Source of the DNA: Leeuwenhoekiella sp. MAR_2009_132
GTDB taxonomy: Bacteria > Bacteroidota > Bacteroidia > Flavobacteriales > Flavobacteriaceae
DNA length: 64,000 nucleotides
Assembly (NCBI RefSeq): GCF_000687915.1
Contig: NZ_JHZY01000004.1
Span: 1,746,001 to 1,810,000, forward strand
Reading direction: 5' to 3'
Numbering within the stretch: position 1 is the stretch's first letter; each line of letters starts with the position of its first letter. The position numbers and the translations under genes are program-made. This document shows positions 32,571 to 40,971 of the stretch, piece after piece. Below the pieces are notes generated by a model. That model was not told the origin of the DNA and did no database searches. It saw only the letters and a program-made list of their open reading frames with translations.

Positions 32571-33172
32571 CTTGTTTTTAATGGTAGTAAATCTATAAAA
32601 TGATAGTTGATTGTTCCTAAATGCTCAACTTCAATAGATTCACTATGTAAAGAACTCCAGTTACATTTTCTAACAAAATCCTCTTTGTCGTAGTGGTTAA
32701 GAAGTTGGTCTGAAATGAGTAAGTACTCATCAATTTTTATAGAATTTTTTAATAATCTGTGTGCTGTAATGACATCTTCCCCCATTAATTTAATTCTGTT
32801 CCCTATAGGAACCATGGCTATTTCTTCCCCGTAGTGCACTATGATCTTTAACCCTAAAATTTGAGGAATACTTTCAGCATCTTCAGCTTTTTTATGCTTC
32901 TTATAAAGTAGGTTCATTTTATGGTAAAAATCAAGGTAAAACCGCTTACATTGATCAATAAGGTCGTCAAGAGTGGGTAATTCTCCACTTCTAAAAAACA
33001 GAACAGCATCTCCTTCAATTTCAGAAACCTTCAAATCTATTGTATTAGAATAAATAATCTCATTGAGTAGTGCAGGTATAATTTGTGAAGTAAGCTCAAA
33101 ATTCGCCTCCCGCATAAACTGGGTAAAACCGCTAATGTCTGGGATACAAATTAAAGTGGGTTCTGCTTTCAT
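32567..33172 (-). CDS. DUF2652 protein, class III nucleotide-cyclase-like fold
   Basis: A 201-residue protein whose start, TLICIPDISGFTQFM, and central EGDAVLFF look like the two metal-binding regions of class III adenylyl/guanylyl cyclases (Asp12 in PDISGFT, Asp55 in EGDAV). This is the layout of the DUF2652 family of Bacteroidota. Cyclase activity has not been shown for the family as far as I know, and residues that choose the base are not obvious, so a regulatory or binding role is as likely. It lies 52 bases downstream of the small basic protein gene and may belong to the brnQ transcript. Confidence 0.78.
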   Translation of the reverse strand: MKAEPTLICIPDISGFTQFMREANFELTSQIIPALLNEIIYSNTIDLKVSEIEGDAVLFFRSGELPTLDDLIDQCKRFYLDFYHKMNLLYKKHKKAEDAESIPQILGLKIIVHYGEEIAMVPIGNRIKLMGEDVITAHRLLKNSIKIDEYLLISDQLLNHYDKEDFVRKCNWSSLHSESIEVEHLGTINYHFIDLLPLKTS

Positions 33173-33224
33173 AGCGGTAAATATCTATTATTTAAAAATA
33201 TACCTATGGCACATTGGGAAATAT

Positions 33225-33386
33225 TTAATCGCCCGTGACATCTTTGACTTGGGTAGCCTTTAAAATAGCTTTTAGTTTATCTGCTCTCAATTGTTTGTCA
33301 TCACGTAATTTGTCTTTTTTGCGCTTGAGCAGCTTTGTGTGTAATGCCTTGTTTTTTCCGTTCTTGGGAGTTCCTCGCTTTGCCAT
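33225..33386 (-). CDS. Small very basic conserved protein (53 aa)
   Basis: A short frame starting MAKRGTPKNGKNKALHTKLL and continuing with a Lys/Arg-rich helix, then ending KATQVKDVTGD. More than a third of the residues are Lys or Arg, and there are no Cys. Its ATG overlaps the stop codon of brnQ by one base (TAATG), a strong hint of translational coupling and that the gene is real. The composition suggests a nucleic-acid- or ribosome-associated peptide, but I do not recognise a named family. Confidence 0.72.
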   Translation of the reverse strand: MAKRGTPKNGKNKALHTKLLKRKKDKLRDDKQLRADKLKAILKATQVKDVTGD

Positions 33387-34678
33387 TAGATTTCAGTATC
33401 TGTTTTTGCCTTTTTAAAGATAAAAGGTTCTACTAATTTTGCTAATGCAAAAATAATTAAAGTGGGTATAACCCAGGTGATTCCGTAAGTTGTAAATGGA
33501 ATTAATTCTTTGGCTGTTTCTATAGACAGTAGGTCAAGACTTATTAAAAAATCTGGGATACTCAATAAAAAAGTTGCAATGGCTACAGATCTAAATATAA
33601 ATGGTGACACCATTCTTGCCGGAAAAACATTCAGGATAATCAAAACGATTACTAACGGATAAATAAAATTTAAAGCGGGTACTGCAATGCTTATGATATA
33701 TGCTACGCCGGTTTGACCGATAATGACTCCTAAAATACATGCAGAAACGGCGGTAATTATATAGGCTTTTTGTGACCCTTTGAGAATGCCTTTTATAAAG
33801 TCTGAAGTACCTGTAACAATTCCTATAGCGGTTGTAAAACAAGCCAGGCTTATAAGTACAGAAAGCATTAACCTGCCACCTTTACCCAGGGTCTCATAAC
33901 TTAGTAGTGAAAGTAGGTCTGTACGGGAAGATGTCTCCAGTACTGTGCTGTATAATGCCCCTACGTAAATAAGACCAAAATAAATTAAGAACAAGCCTAG
34001 ACCTGCAAAGATACCTGCTCTAAAAAGAAGCTTTTTCTTTATATCAGCAGATTCGTGATCTTTAAGATTTAAGGAAACTACTAAAATCGCACCTATTACA
34101 ATAGCTCCTATAGCATCAAAAGTTTGATAACCTTCTATAATTCCTTTAAAAACTGAGCCCTCTTCCGATATTTTTTGAGGAGCGGGTAATTCTGCAAAAA
34201 CAGCAACTCCAATTATAGTTGCTAATATGATTAATAAAAGTGGGGTTAGATATTTACCTAAGAGGTCAATAATTTTAGATCTGTTAAGTACAAAAATTAG
34301 AACCAATCCAAAATAGATGCTGCTAGACGTTAATGAGTTAATGGCGAAATAAGGTTGTAATCCCATTTCGTAGGTGACAGAAGCAGTACGTGGCCCCGGT
34401 AAGGTAATGGCAATAAGATAGACGATAATGCAAAAAATAAGACTAAATATAGGATGTACTTTATTTCCAAAATCTAGTAAAGTTCCCTGTAAACGTGCGT
34501 GAGCAAAAATGCCTAAAATAGGAATTACCACTGCCGAAAGCGCAAATCCTAAACTGGTTATAAGCCACATGCTGCCAGCTGTATATCCTAAAAAGGGAGG
34601 AATGATTAAATTTCCGGCTCCAAAAAAAAGGGAGAACAAGGCAAATGAAGTAATTGCGGTCTCTTTGGTAAATCTCAT
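33386..34678 (-). CDS. brnQ: BrnQ-type branched-chain amino acid transporter (LIVCS family)
   Basis: A 430-residue integral membrane protein with about 12 hydrophobic segments. The start has the family pattern FALFSLFFGAGNLIIPPFLG, and GPRTASVTYEMG follows near residue 100, both typical of branched-chain amino acid carrier proteins that import Leu, Ile and Val with Na+ or H+. It is divergent from the alpha/beta hydrolase gene, with only 36 bases between the two start codons, and that gap contains a perfect palindrome. The downstream small basic gene overlaps its stop. Confidence 0.93.
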   Translation of the reverse strand: MRFTKETAITSFALFSLFFGAGNLIIPPFLGYTAGSMWLITSLGFALSAVVIPILGIFAHARLQGTLLDFGNKVHPIFSLIFCIIVYLIAITLPGPRTASVTYEMGLQPYFAINSLTSSSIYFGLVLIFVLNRSKIIDLLGKYLTPLLLIILATIIGVAVFAELPAPQKISEEGSVFKGIIEGYQTFDAIGAIVIGAILVVSLNLKDHESADIKKKLLFRAGIFAGLGLFLIYFGLIYVGALYSTVLETSSRTDLLSLLSYETLGKGGRLMLSVLISLACFTTAIGIVTGTSDFIKGILKGSQKAYIITAVSACILGVIIGQTGVAYIISIAVPALNFIYPLVIVLIILNVFPARMVSPFIFRSVAIATFLLSIPDFLISLDLLSIETAKELIPFTTYGITWVIPTLIIFALAKLVEPFIFKKAKTDTEI

Positions 34679-34686
34679 ATGCTGCG

Positions 34687-34707
34687 TATCTTTCGGGGCG
34701 AAAGATA
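34687..34707. promoter_or_regulatory. Palindrome in the brnQ / hydrolase divergent promoter
   Basis: A perfect 9-bp inverted repeat, tatctttcg - ggg - cgaaagata, centred between two divergent starts (34678 and 34715). Each arm gives TATCTTTC on its own strand, one base off the TAnnTTTG -7 element, at about 20 bases from each ATG. It could therefore be two back-to-back promoters, an operator, or both. Confidence 0.5.
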
Positions 34708-34714
34708 AAATAAA

Positions 34715-35482
34715 ATGACGCTATCTATAAAGTCTGAACGACTTAATTACACTGATAATGGAAATGGAGAAAACCTTTGCTTATTACATGGTTTTTTAGA
34801 AAATAAAGAAATCTGGGATCCTTTCTTAACTAAACTCACAGAACACTACCGGGTTATTAGTATTGACTTACCGGGTCATGGAGAAAGTAGTTTGCTTGCT
34901 GCCGGAAACACAATGGTAGATATGGCACATGCAGTACATTCAGTTTTACGAGAATGCGGTATAGCTAAGGTTAAATTTATAGGGCACTCTATGGGTGGTT
35001 ATGTTGCACTGGCTTATGCGGAAACATTTCCGCAAGAAGTCATGGGTGTTCTATTGATGAATTCTACACCAGAAGCAGATACTTTAAAACGCAAAGAATT
35101 GCGTAAACACGGAATAAAAGTAGCTAAAACCAACTATGAGGCGCTCATATCAATGTCTGTAGTCAATTTATTTACACAAAAATTTAGAGCAAATTTAGAG
35201 GAAGAAATTCAGCGAACAAAAAGTACAGCTTTGGCTACTTCTCAACAAAGTTATATAGCTTGTCAGGGAGCGATGGCTTTACGAGCAGACTATAGCAATT
35301 TATTTAAACAAGCCTTATTTAAGAAGAAAATAGTGTTAGGAGCTCAGGATACATTGCTAGATTCTAGTCATTTGACCCGTAAATTTAGCAACCAGGATGT
35401 CGAAGTAGTCATTTTAGATGGCGGGCATATGTTGCATCTTGAAAATCCAAATGATTTAATGAAGCATTTAATTCAATTTTAA
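34715..35482 (+). CDS. Alpha/beta hydrolase
   Basis: A 255-residue cytoplasmic protein with the alpha/beta hydrolase layout: LLHGFLENKEIW (oxyanion HG), then DLPGHGES, nucleophile elbow GHSMGG with Ser92, acid Asp212 in GAQDTLLD and His238 in DGGHMLHLEN. The catalytic triad is complete. The sequence resembles MenH/BioH-type small-ester hydrolases, but no neighbour fixes the substrate. It shares a very short divergent promoter region with brnQ. Confidence 0.88.
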   Translation: MTLSIKSERLNYTDNGNGENLCLLHGFLENKEIWDPFLTKLTEHYRVISIDLPGHGESSLLAAGNTMVDMAHAVHSVLRECGIAKVKFIGHSMGGYVALAYAETFPQEVMGVLLMNSTPEADTLKRKELRKHGIKVAKTNYEALISMSVVNLFTQKFRANLEEEIQRTKSTALATSQQSYIACQGAMALRADYSNLFKQALFKKKIVLGAQDTLLDSSHLTRKFSNQDVEVVILDGGHMLHLENPNDLMKHLIQF

Positions 35483-35637
35483 AAAACTGTAAATCAGTAA
35501 TTTAATCAGCTGTAAGTGTAAGGTGTAAAATTGAATTTAAAGATTTACAGCGCTCATAATGTTTTTAAACGTCAAAATAAACCTTTTAACGTTATTTTTT
35601 GTTAATTTCACGGTGTTCAACAGTTTAACTCCCTAAT

Positions 35638-35880
35638 ATGAATTCTCCACAATTAATTAAAAACATGTTTAGCAGTATACTATGTAAAATCTTAGGTCAT
35701 AAATATGAGATCTTAAGATTTTATAAAAATGAACAGAAAGAATTTCAGTGTATTCAGTGCAAAAAGCAGTTCACAGAAAATGAAGATGGCGATAAACTAA
35801 TACTTACTCCAAAACTAAGACAGATAAACGAAGTAATGGAGAAGTTTTATGTTTTTAGGCATCAGCGTCAATCTGCATAA
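35638..35880 (+). CDS. Small zinc-ribbon-like protein (80 aa)
   Basis: Contains a probable metal site made of CKILGHKYE (Cys16, His21) and CIQCKK (Cys38, Cys41), followed by a charged helix. The pattern 'C-x-x-LGH-K ... CxxC' is seen in small bacterial proteins such as the DUF1660 group, to which I assign it only tentatively. It stands alone between the hydrolase and the convergent thiL gene, with a 155-base upstream region able to hold its own promoter. Its stop and the thiL stop are 1 base apart. Confidence 0.68.
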   Translation: MNSPQLIKNMFSSILCKILGHKYEILRFYKNEQKEFQCIQCKKQFTENEDGDKLILTPKLRQINEVMEKFYVFRHQRQSA

Positions 35881-35881
35881 T

Positions 35882-36940
35882 CTAATCTTCACTATCGTTA
35901 CTTAGTGCATTCCAGCCACGTGCTACAAGCGGAATAGAGGTGTCTGCTCGTGTGATTAAATTCATTCCGTCACCTTCTGGAGTAATATGGCCTATAATTG
36001 TAAAATTAGGATTTCCTTTAATCTTCTCATAGTCTGTTTGCGGCATTGTAAACAAGAGTTCGTAATCTTCACCGCCACTTAATGCTACTGTGGTGCTGTC
36101 TATTTTAAACTCTTCGCAAACAGTAATCATTTGCGGGTCTAGGGGTATTTTATTTTCATAAAGTCGCACACCCACATTTGAGTTTTTACATAAGTGAATA
36201 ATTTCTGAAGAAAGCCCGTCGCTAATGTCAATCATAGCGGTGGGTTTTATATCTAATTTTTTAAGTAACTCAATAATGTCTTTGCGAGCCTCAGGCTTAA
36301 GTTGGCGCTCTATTAAGTAGGAATAAGGTTCTAAATCTGGTTGAGAATTAGGGTTTACTTTATGTACTTGTTTTTCTCGTTCTAAAACCTGAAGCCCCAT
36401 GTAAGATGCGCCTAAATCACCAGATACAACAAGTAAATCTCCATCTTTAGCACCATCTCTGCCCACGATTTGATCTGCATCGGCCAGACCCAGAGCGGTT
36501 ATACTTATTAATAACCCTTTTGTGCTTGAAGTTGTGTCACCACCTACCAGGTCAACATTGTAAATCGCGCAGGCTAATTCAATACCGGCATATAATTCTT
36601 CTAAAGCTTCTAACGGAAACCGGTTAGATACGGCAATAGATACTGTAATTTGTGTAGGTTCTGCATTCATCGCGTAAATGTCAGAAAGGTTTACCATAAC
36701 GGCTTTGTATCCTAAATGCTTTAAAGGCATAAAGCTCATGTCAAAATGAACACCCTCAACCAGTAAATCTGTAGAGATTACAAGTTGTTTTCCGTTTGTA
36801 TCTACAACCGCTGCATCATCGCCAATGCCTTTTACAGTGCTAGATTGTTTTATGGTAAAATCTTTAGTTAAGTGATTTATTAAACCGAATTCACCAAGTT
36901 CACTAAGAGATGTGCGGGATTGATCTTTATTGTCAAACAT
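35882..36940 (-). CDS. thiL: Thiamine-monophosphate kinase
   Basis: A 352-residue protein with the ThiL/PurM-like motifs: GIGDDAAVVD near residue 42, VMVNLSDIYAMNAEP near residue 85, LVGGDTTSS near 130, SGDLGASYMG near 175, MIDISDGLSSEI near 235 and SGGEDYELLFT near 285. It phosphorylates thiamine monophosphate to the active cofactor thiamine pyrophosphate, the last step of de novo thiamine synthesis. Length is normal. No other thiamine genes lie next to it. It is divergent from the SUF operon, and a minus-strand TAACTTTG at 36961-36968 is its likely -7 element. Confidence 0.95.
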   Translation of the reverse strand: MFDNKDQSRTSLSELGEFGLINHLTKDFTIKQSSTVKGIGDDAAVVDTNGKQLVISTDLLVEGVHFDMSFMPLKHLGYKAVMVNLSDIYAMNAEPTQITVSIAVSNRFPLEALEELYAGIELACAIYNVDLVGGDTTSSTKGLLISITALGLADADQIVGRDGAKDGDLLVVSGDLGASYMGLQVLEREKQVHKVNPNSQPDLEPYSYLIERQLKPEARKDIIELLKKLDIKPTAMIDISDGLSSEIIHLCKNSNVGVRLYENKIPLDPQMITVCEEFKIDSTTVALSGGEDYELLFTMPQTDYEKIKGNPNFTIIGHITPEGDGMNLITRADTSIPLVARGWNALSNDSED

Positions 36941-36960
36941 AATAGCTGCTATTTTGCACG

Positions 36961-36968
36961 CAAAGTTA
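36961..36968 (-). promoter_or_regulatory. Candidate thiL -7 promoter element
   Basis: Minus strand TAACTTTG matches TAnnTTTG, 21 bases upstream of the thiL ATG. The -33 TTG is absent at normal spacing; the inverted repeat begins there instead. Confidence 0.4.
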
Positions 36969-36987
36969 ACTTGAATAAGTTGAATGG

Positions 36988-37026
36988 GAAATTACAGACA
37001 CTAAATATTCATTTGTCTGTAATTTC
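36988..37026. promoter_or_regulatory. 13-bp inverted repeat upstream of thiL and the SUF operon
   Basis: Perfect arms gaaattacagaca (36988-37000) and tgtctgtaatttc (37014-37026) around a 13-base spacer. It sits where the -33 region of thiL would be and some 230 bases from the SUF promoter. No T-run follows, and no gene ends here, so a regulator site or RNA hairpin is more likely than a terminator. Confidence 0.45.
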
Positions 37027-37257
37027 ATTTTAAACGAGAAGCTTTTAATTTTAATAATTAAAGACCTTTTAATCGATTCTCTAAACCAAGATTGAGGCTC
37101 AAAATGTATATCCTAGTGGCTTTTCGCTGGTTTGATTTAGTTAAGTTTTTTGTAAGAATAGATTTATGTAATAGCTTAATAATTTGCTATATATAGAAGC
37201 TATGCAATCATAGTATAGTTTAATGTAAGGAAGTATGGTAAAACCCTACTTAAATGG

Positions 37258-37265
37258 TATATTTG
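37258..37265 (+). promoter_or_regulatory. Probable SUF operon -7 promoter element
   Basis: TATATTTG, an exact TAnnTTTG match, 17 bases before the ATG at 37283. Transcription from it would begin after the alternative upstream ATG at 37235, which supports the downstream start. No clear -33 TTG is present, so an activator may be involved. Confidence 0.5.
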
Positions 37266-37282
37266 CACTAATTGAAAATGAT

Positions 37283-37612
37283 ATGATTAAAGTAAGTGAA
37301 GATGCTAAAAAGAAAATAGCCGCCTTGATGAATGAGGAGGGTTATGATGCTGTCGTTGACTATGTTAGAGTGGGTGTGAAGAGTGGTGGTTGTTCTGGTT
37401 TATCGTATGAATTAAAATTTGATAAAAGCATTGCTGAAGAAGATAAACTCTTTGAAGACAATAATATTAAGCTTATAGTAGATAAAAAAAGCTTTTTATA
37501 CCTTATAGGTACTGTTTTAGAATACAGTGGAGGCCTTAACGGTAAGGGTTTTGTGTTTAATAATCCCAATGCACAGCGCACTTGTGGTTGTGGTGAAAGT
37601 TTTTCACTTTAA
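37283..37612 (+). CDS. sufA: HesB/IscA family iron-sulfur assembly protein (SufA-like)
   Basis: A 109-residue protein starting MIKVSEDAKKKIAALMNEEG. It has the A-type carrier Cys pattern: one Cys in SGGCSGLSYEL and the pair in TCGCGESF near the C-terminus. These carriers bind and hand over Fe-S clusters or iron to target proteins. Being first in the SUF operon, 49 bases before sufB, fits a SufA role. The start at 37283 is preferred to 37235 because the family begins at this point and a promoter element lies between the two. Confidence 0.93.
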   Translation: MIKVSEDAKKKIAALMNEEGYDAVVDYVRVGVKSGGCSGLSYELKFDKSIAEEDKLFEDNNIKLIVDKKSFLYLIGTVLEYSGGLNGKGFVFNNPNAQRTCGCGESFSL

Positions 37613-37661
37613 AAAAGAATTAAAAAGTTGTTCAATTTCTTGAACAGGTTACAAAAAGTAT

Positions 37662-39107
37662 ATGGCATACACAGAAGACGATTTAGAAAAGGAATTAGCC
37701 ACTAAAGAATATAAATACGGATTTTATACAGATATTGAGTCTGAAACATTTCCTATAGGACTTAATGAAGATATTGTACGTGCTATTTCTTTAAAAAAGG
37801 GCGAGCCAGAATGGATGACCAATTGGAGACTCGAGGCTTTTAGACACTGGTTAACAATGGAGGAGCCTGAATGGGCAAATGTGCATTATGAAAAACCAAA
37901 TTTTCAGAGCATTTCCTATTATTCTGCACCTTCAAAAAAACCTAAATACGATAGTCTTGATGAGGTAGATCCAGAATTGTTGGATACGTTTAAAAGATTG
38001 GGTATTTCTTTAGATGAGCAGAAAAAACTTGCAGGTGTTGCAGTAGATATCGTAATGGATTCTGTTTCTGTAGCAACTACTTTTAAAAAGACTTTAGCTG
38101 AAAAAGGTATAATCTTTTGTCCTATTTCTGAAGCGATAAAAGAACACCCTGAGCTAGTGAAGAAATATTTGGGAACAGTAGTTCCTCAAAAAGATAATTT
38201 CTACGCCGCTCTTAATAGTGCTGTATTTAGTGATGGTTCTTTTTGCTATATTCCTAAAGGGGTGCGTTGCCCAATGGAACTTTCTACCTATTTTAGAATA
38301 AATCAGGCAAATACCGGTCAGTTTGAGCGTACGCTCGTTGTGGCAGATGAGGGTAGTTATGTGAGCTATTTAGAAGGCTGTACGGCTCCATCACGAGATG
38401 AAAATCAATTACATGCCGCTGTAGTAGAGCTTATCGCTCTTGATGATGCTGAGATTAAATATTCTACAGTTCAGAACTGGTATCCTGGTAATGAGGAGGG
38501 TAAAGGTGGTGTTTACAATTTTGTAACAAAGCGTGGTCTTTGTGAGAAAAACGCTAAAATTTCCTGGACGCAGGTTGAAACCGGTAGTGCGGTAACCTGG
38601 AAGTATCCTAGTTGTGTGCTTAAAGGGGATAACTCAATTGGTGAATTCTATTCTATTGCGGTAACTAATAACTTTCAGCAGGCAGATACCGGCACAAAGA
38701 TGATTCACTTAGGAAAAAACACTAAGAGTACAATTATCTCTAAAGGTATTTCTGCCGGAAATTCGCAAAATAGTTATCGTGGTCTGGTTCAAATTAATAG
38801 CAGAGCAGACAATGCGCGTAATTTTTCTCAATGTGATTCTTTGTTGATGGGTAATAAATGTGGAGCGCATACCTTCCCATACATTGAAGCTAAAAATAAA
38901 TCGGCAAAAATAGAGCACGAGGCGACTACAAGTAAAATAGGTGAAGACCAGATTTTTTATTGTAACCAGCGTGGTATAGATACAGAGAAAGCTATTGCAC
39001 TTATTGTAAATGGTTTTAGTAAAGAGGTTTTAAATAAACTTCCTATGGAGTTTGCTGTTGAGGCTCAAAAGCTTTTAGAAATTTCATTAGAAGGGTCTGT
39101 AGGATAA
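37662..39107 (+). CDS. sufB: Fe-S cluster assembly scaffold subunit SufB
   Basis: A 481-residue soluble protein with SufB features: [16 protein letters not shown] near the start, [17 protein letters not shown], the beta-helix core with [20 protein letters not shown] and [20 protein letters not shown], and the C-terminal [19 protein letters not shown]. SufB with SufC and SufD forms the SufBC2D scaffold on which [4Fe-4S] clusters are built. Length is normal. The next gene in the operon is not sufC but a lipoprotein metallo-hydrolase. Confidence 0.97.
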   Translation: MAYTEDDLEKELATKEYKYGFYTDIESETFPIGLNEDIVRAISLKKGEPEWMTNWRLEAFRHWLTMEEPEWANVHYEKPNFQSISYYSAPSKKPKYDSLDEVDPELLDTFKRLGISLDEQKKLAGVAVDIVMDSVSVATTFKKTLAEKGIIFCPISEAIKEHPELVKKYLGTVVPQKDNFYAALNSAVFSDGSFCYIPKGVRCPMELSTYFRINQANTGQFERTLVVADEGSYVSYLEGCTAPSRDENQLHAAVVELIALDDAEIKYSTVQNWYPGNEEGKGGVYNFVTKRGLCEKNAKISWTQVETGSAVTWKYPSCVLKGDNSIGEFYSIAVTNNFQQADTGTKMIHLGKNTKSTIISKGISAGNSQNSYRGLVQINSRADNARNFSQCDSLLMGNKCGAHTFPYIEAKNKSAKIEHEATTSKIGEDQIFYCNQRGIDTEKAIALIVNGFSKEVLNKLPMEFAVEAQKLLEISLEGSVG

Positions 39108-39142
39108 TTGTTTAATAATTAGAAAAAGAAATACTAAATACA

Positions 39143-40024
39143 ATGATTAAAAAAATTGCTTTTTATTCGCTTGTTGCTCTAGCTTTTGCAAGTTGTAAAG
39201 ACTCAAAAAAAGAGGAAAATAAAGAAGAAGTTGTTGTAGAAGAAACTGCAAAACCAGACGTAGAGCTTTATGCTTTTGATGGAGGAACGGTAATGGCTAA
39301 TAACTTAAATCTCTTTGCGCAGGGAGATACGTATAAAGGAGAAAGTAAAGAGTTGGCAGACGCATTTTATGTGATAAAACACCCTAACGGGATTCTTTTA
39401 TGGGATACTGGTTTGCCAGAAATGCTAGTAGGTCAGGAGCCATATACTCCAGAAGGAGGAGCCTTTACAATTACTAGAAAAGATAGCATCCTTAATCAGT
39501 TAAAAACAATAAATATTAAGCCTGAAGATGTTAGTATGATCGCGTTTTCTCACATTCATTTTGACCATACGGGAGCTGCAAATCATTTTCCAAATGCAAA
39601 ATGGTTGATTCAGCAAAGCGAAGATGATTTCTTAAACAGCGATGATATAAAAGGAAATACATTTTATGCTCCTGATTCTTTTTCGGCATTAAAGAATAAA
39701 GAAATTATTGCAAATACAGATTATGATGTTTTTGGAGATGGTAGTGTTGTTATCAAATATATGCCCGGTCATACAGCAGGTCATAATGCGTTGTTTGTAG
39801 ATTTGCCAGAGACAGGACCTCTGGTTTTAACAGGCGACACCTATCATTTTGAGCAAAATAGAATAGATGGTGTAGTGCCACAGTTTAATTATGATATCCC
39901 TCAATCTGAAGAGAGTATTAAGGCATTTGAAGCTTTTGTAAAAGAGAAGAATGCTAAAGTAATTATTCAGCACGATATGGATGATTTTAAAGAAACAACT
40001 AAAGCTCCTGACGCTATTAAATAG
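39143..40024 (+). CDS. Lipoprotein metallo-beta-lactamase hydrolase, N-acyl-homoserine-lactonase-like
   Basis: A 293-residue protein with a lipoprotein signal (lipobox FASC, Cys at residue 19) and a charged linker, then a metallo-beta-lactamase domain. All dinuclear zinc ligands of the lactonase group are visible: H137-x-H139-x-D141-H142 in SHIHFDHTG, H210 in MPGHTAGH, D232 in TGDTYHF and H277 in IIQHDMDDF. This resembles AiiA-type N-acyl-homoserine lactonases, which open the lactone ring of quorum-sensing signals, but related enzymes act on other lactones or esters. It is tethered to the envelope yet sits 35 bases after sufB, within the SUF operon and ahead of a 136-base gap before sufC. Confidence 0.87.
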   Translation: MIKKIAFYSLVALAFASCKDSKKEENKEEVVVEETAKPDVELYAFDGGTVMANNLNLFAQGDTYKGESKELADAFYVIKHPNGILLWDTGLPEMLVGQEPYTPEGGAFTITRKDSILNQLKTINIKPEDVSMIAFSHIHFDHTGAANHFPNAKWLIQQSEDDFLNSDDIKGNTFYAPDSFSALKNKEIIANTDYDVFGDGSVVIKYMPGHTAGHNALFVDLPETGPLVLTGDTYHFEQNRIDGVVPQFNYDIPQSEESIKAFEAFVKEKNAKVIIQHDMDDFKETTKAPDAIK

Positions 40025-40160
40025 TTAGGTTTAGAAATTCTTAAGGGAGTTTCAGTTTAAAGAAATAAATCGTAATTCTTACCCTTTAACGGTCAGAATT
40101 TAAACGTTAAATAAGAAATTAAAGAACGATTGCTAAAGTGCAATCTGTAGAATCGAGATT

Positions 40161-40916
40161 ATGTTAGAAATTAAGAATCTAAGTGCAGGTATAGAAGGAA
40201 AAGATATCCTCAAAGGAATTAACTTAAAAGTAAATGCAGGTGAAGTACACGCAATTATGGGGCCTAACGGTTCTGGTAAAAGTACTTTGTCATCTGTAAT
40301 TGCCGGTAAAGAAGAGTACGAGGTTAGTGCAGGAGACGTGATTTTTGAAAAAGAATCGCTTTTAGATTTAGATGCCGAGGAACGAGCACATAAAGGAGTT
40401 TTTCTTTCATTTCAATATCCTGTAGAAATTCCTGGAGTTTCAGTTACTAACTTTATTAAAACGGCAATCAATCAAACGCGTAAAGCTAAAGGTCTAGAAG
40501 ACATGCCAGCAAGTGATATGCTAAAGATGATACGTGAAAAGTCTGAACTTTTAGAAATTGACCGTAAATTTTTATCCAGATCGTTAAACGAAGGTTTCTC
40601 GGGAGGAGAGAAAAAGAGAAACGAGATTTTTCAAATGGCAATGTTAGAGCCAAAATTAGCAATATTAGATGAGACTGATTCTGGTCTTGATATTGATGCA
40701 TTACGTATCGTATCTAATGGTGTTAATAAATTAAGAAGTAAAGACAATGCGGTAATTGTAATTACCCATTACCAGCGTTTGCTAGATTATATCGTACCTG
40801 ATTTTGTACACGTATTAGTTGATGGTAAAATTGTTAAGTCTGGAGGTAAAGAATTAGCTCTTGAACTAGAAGAAAAAGGTTACGACTGGGTGAAGGCAGA
40901 ATTAGCTGCAGGATAA
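40161..40916 (+). CDS. sufC: Fe-S cluster assembly ATPase SufC
   Basis: A 251-residue ABC-type ATPase without membrane domains. Walker A is GPNGSGKST near residue 35, the Q-loop [11 protein letters not shown] near 90, the signature [10 protein letters not shown] near 150, and Walker B runs into the SufC-specific [12 protein letters not shown] near 170. SufC binds SufB and SufD and drives the shape change needed for cluster assembly. It is preceded by a 136-base gap after the lactonase-like gene, which could contain a second promoter, and followed by sufD after 55 bases. Confidence 0.97.
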   Translation: MLEIKNLSAGIEGKDILKGINLKVNAGEVHAIMGPNGSGKSTLSSVIAGKEEYEVSAGDVIFEKESLLDLDAEERAHKGVFLSFQYPVEIPGVSVTNFIKTAINQTRKAKGLEDMPASDMLKMIREKSELLEIDRKFLSRSLNEGFSGGEKKRNEIFQMAMLEPKLAILDETDSGLDIDALRIVSNGVNKLRSKDNAVIVITHYQRLLDYIVPDFVHVLVDGKIVKSGGKELALELEEKGYDWVKAELAAG

Positions 40917-40971
40917 TAATTATCTGGAATTACAGATCGTTATTAAACAATGAATATTGAATTGAACACAT

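Larger units (their letters stand above)
36941..37282. other. Divergent intergenic region thiL / SUF operon
   Basis: About 340 AT-rich bases. It holds a candidate thiL promoter element (36961-36968, minus), a long inverted repeat (36988-37026) and a perfect TATATTTG just ahead of the sufA-like gene (37258-37265). No ORF of its own is convincing. Confidence 0.6.

Noticed and set aside
33591..33842. 83-codon minus-strand frame inside brnQ
   Set aside because: It is in another frame of a clear transporter gene and is rich in Tyr and Arg, as expected for a shadow frame.
35487..35550. ctgtaaatc ... gatttacag inverted repeat after the hydrolase
   Set aside because: Arms of 9 bp with a 46-base spacer in AT-rich DNA are likely by chance, and there is no T-run.
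37235..37282. Longer start for the sufA-like gene
   Set aside because: The family begins at MIKVSEDAKKK, and a TATATTTG promoter element lies within the extension.
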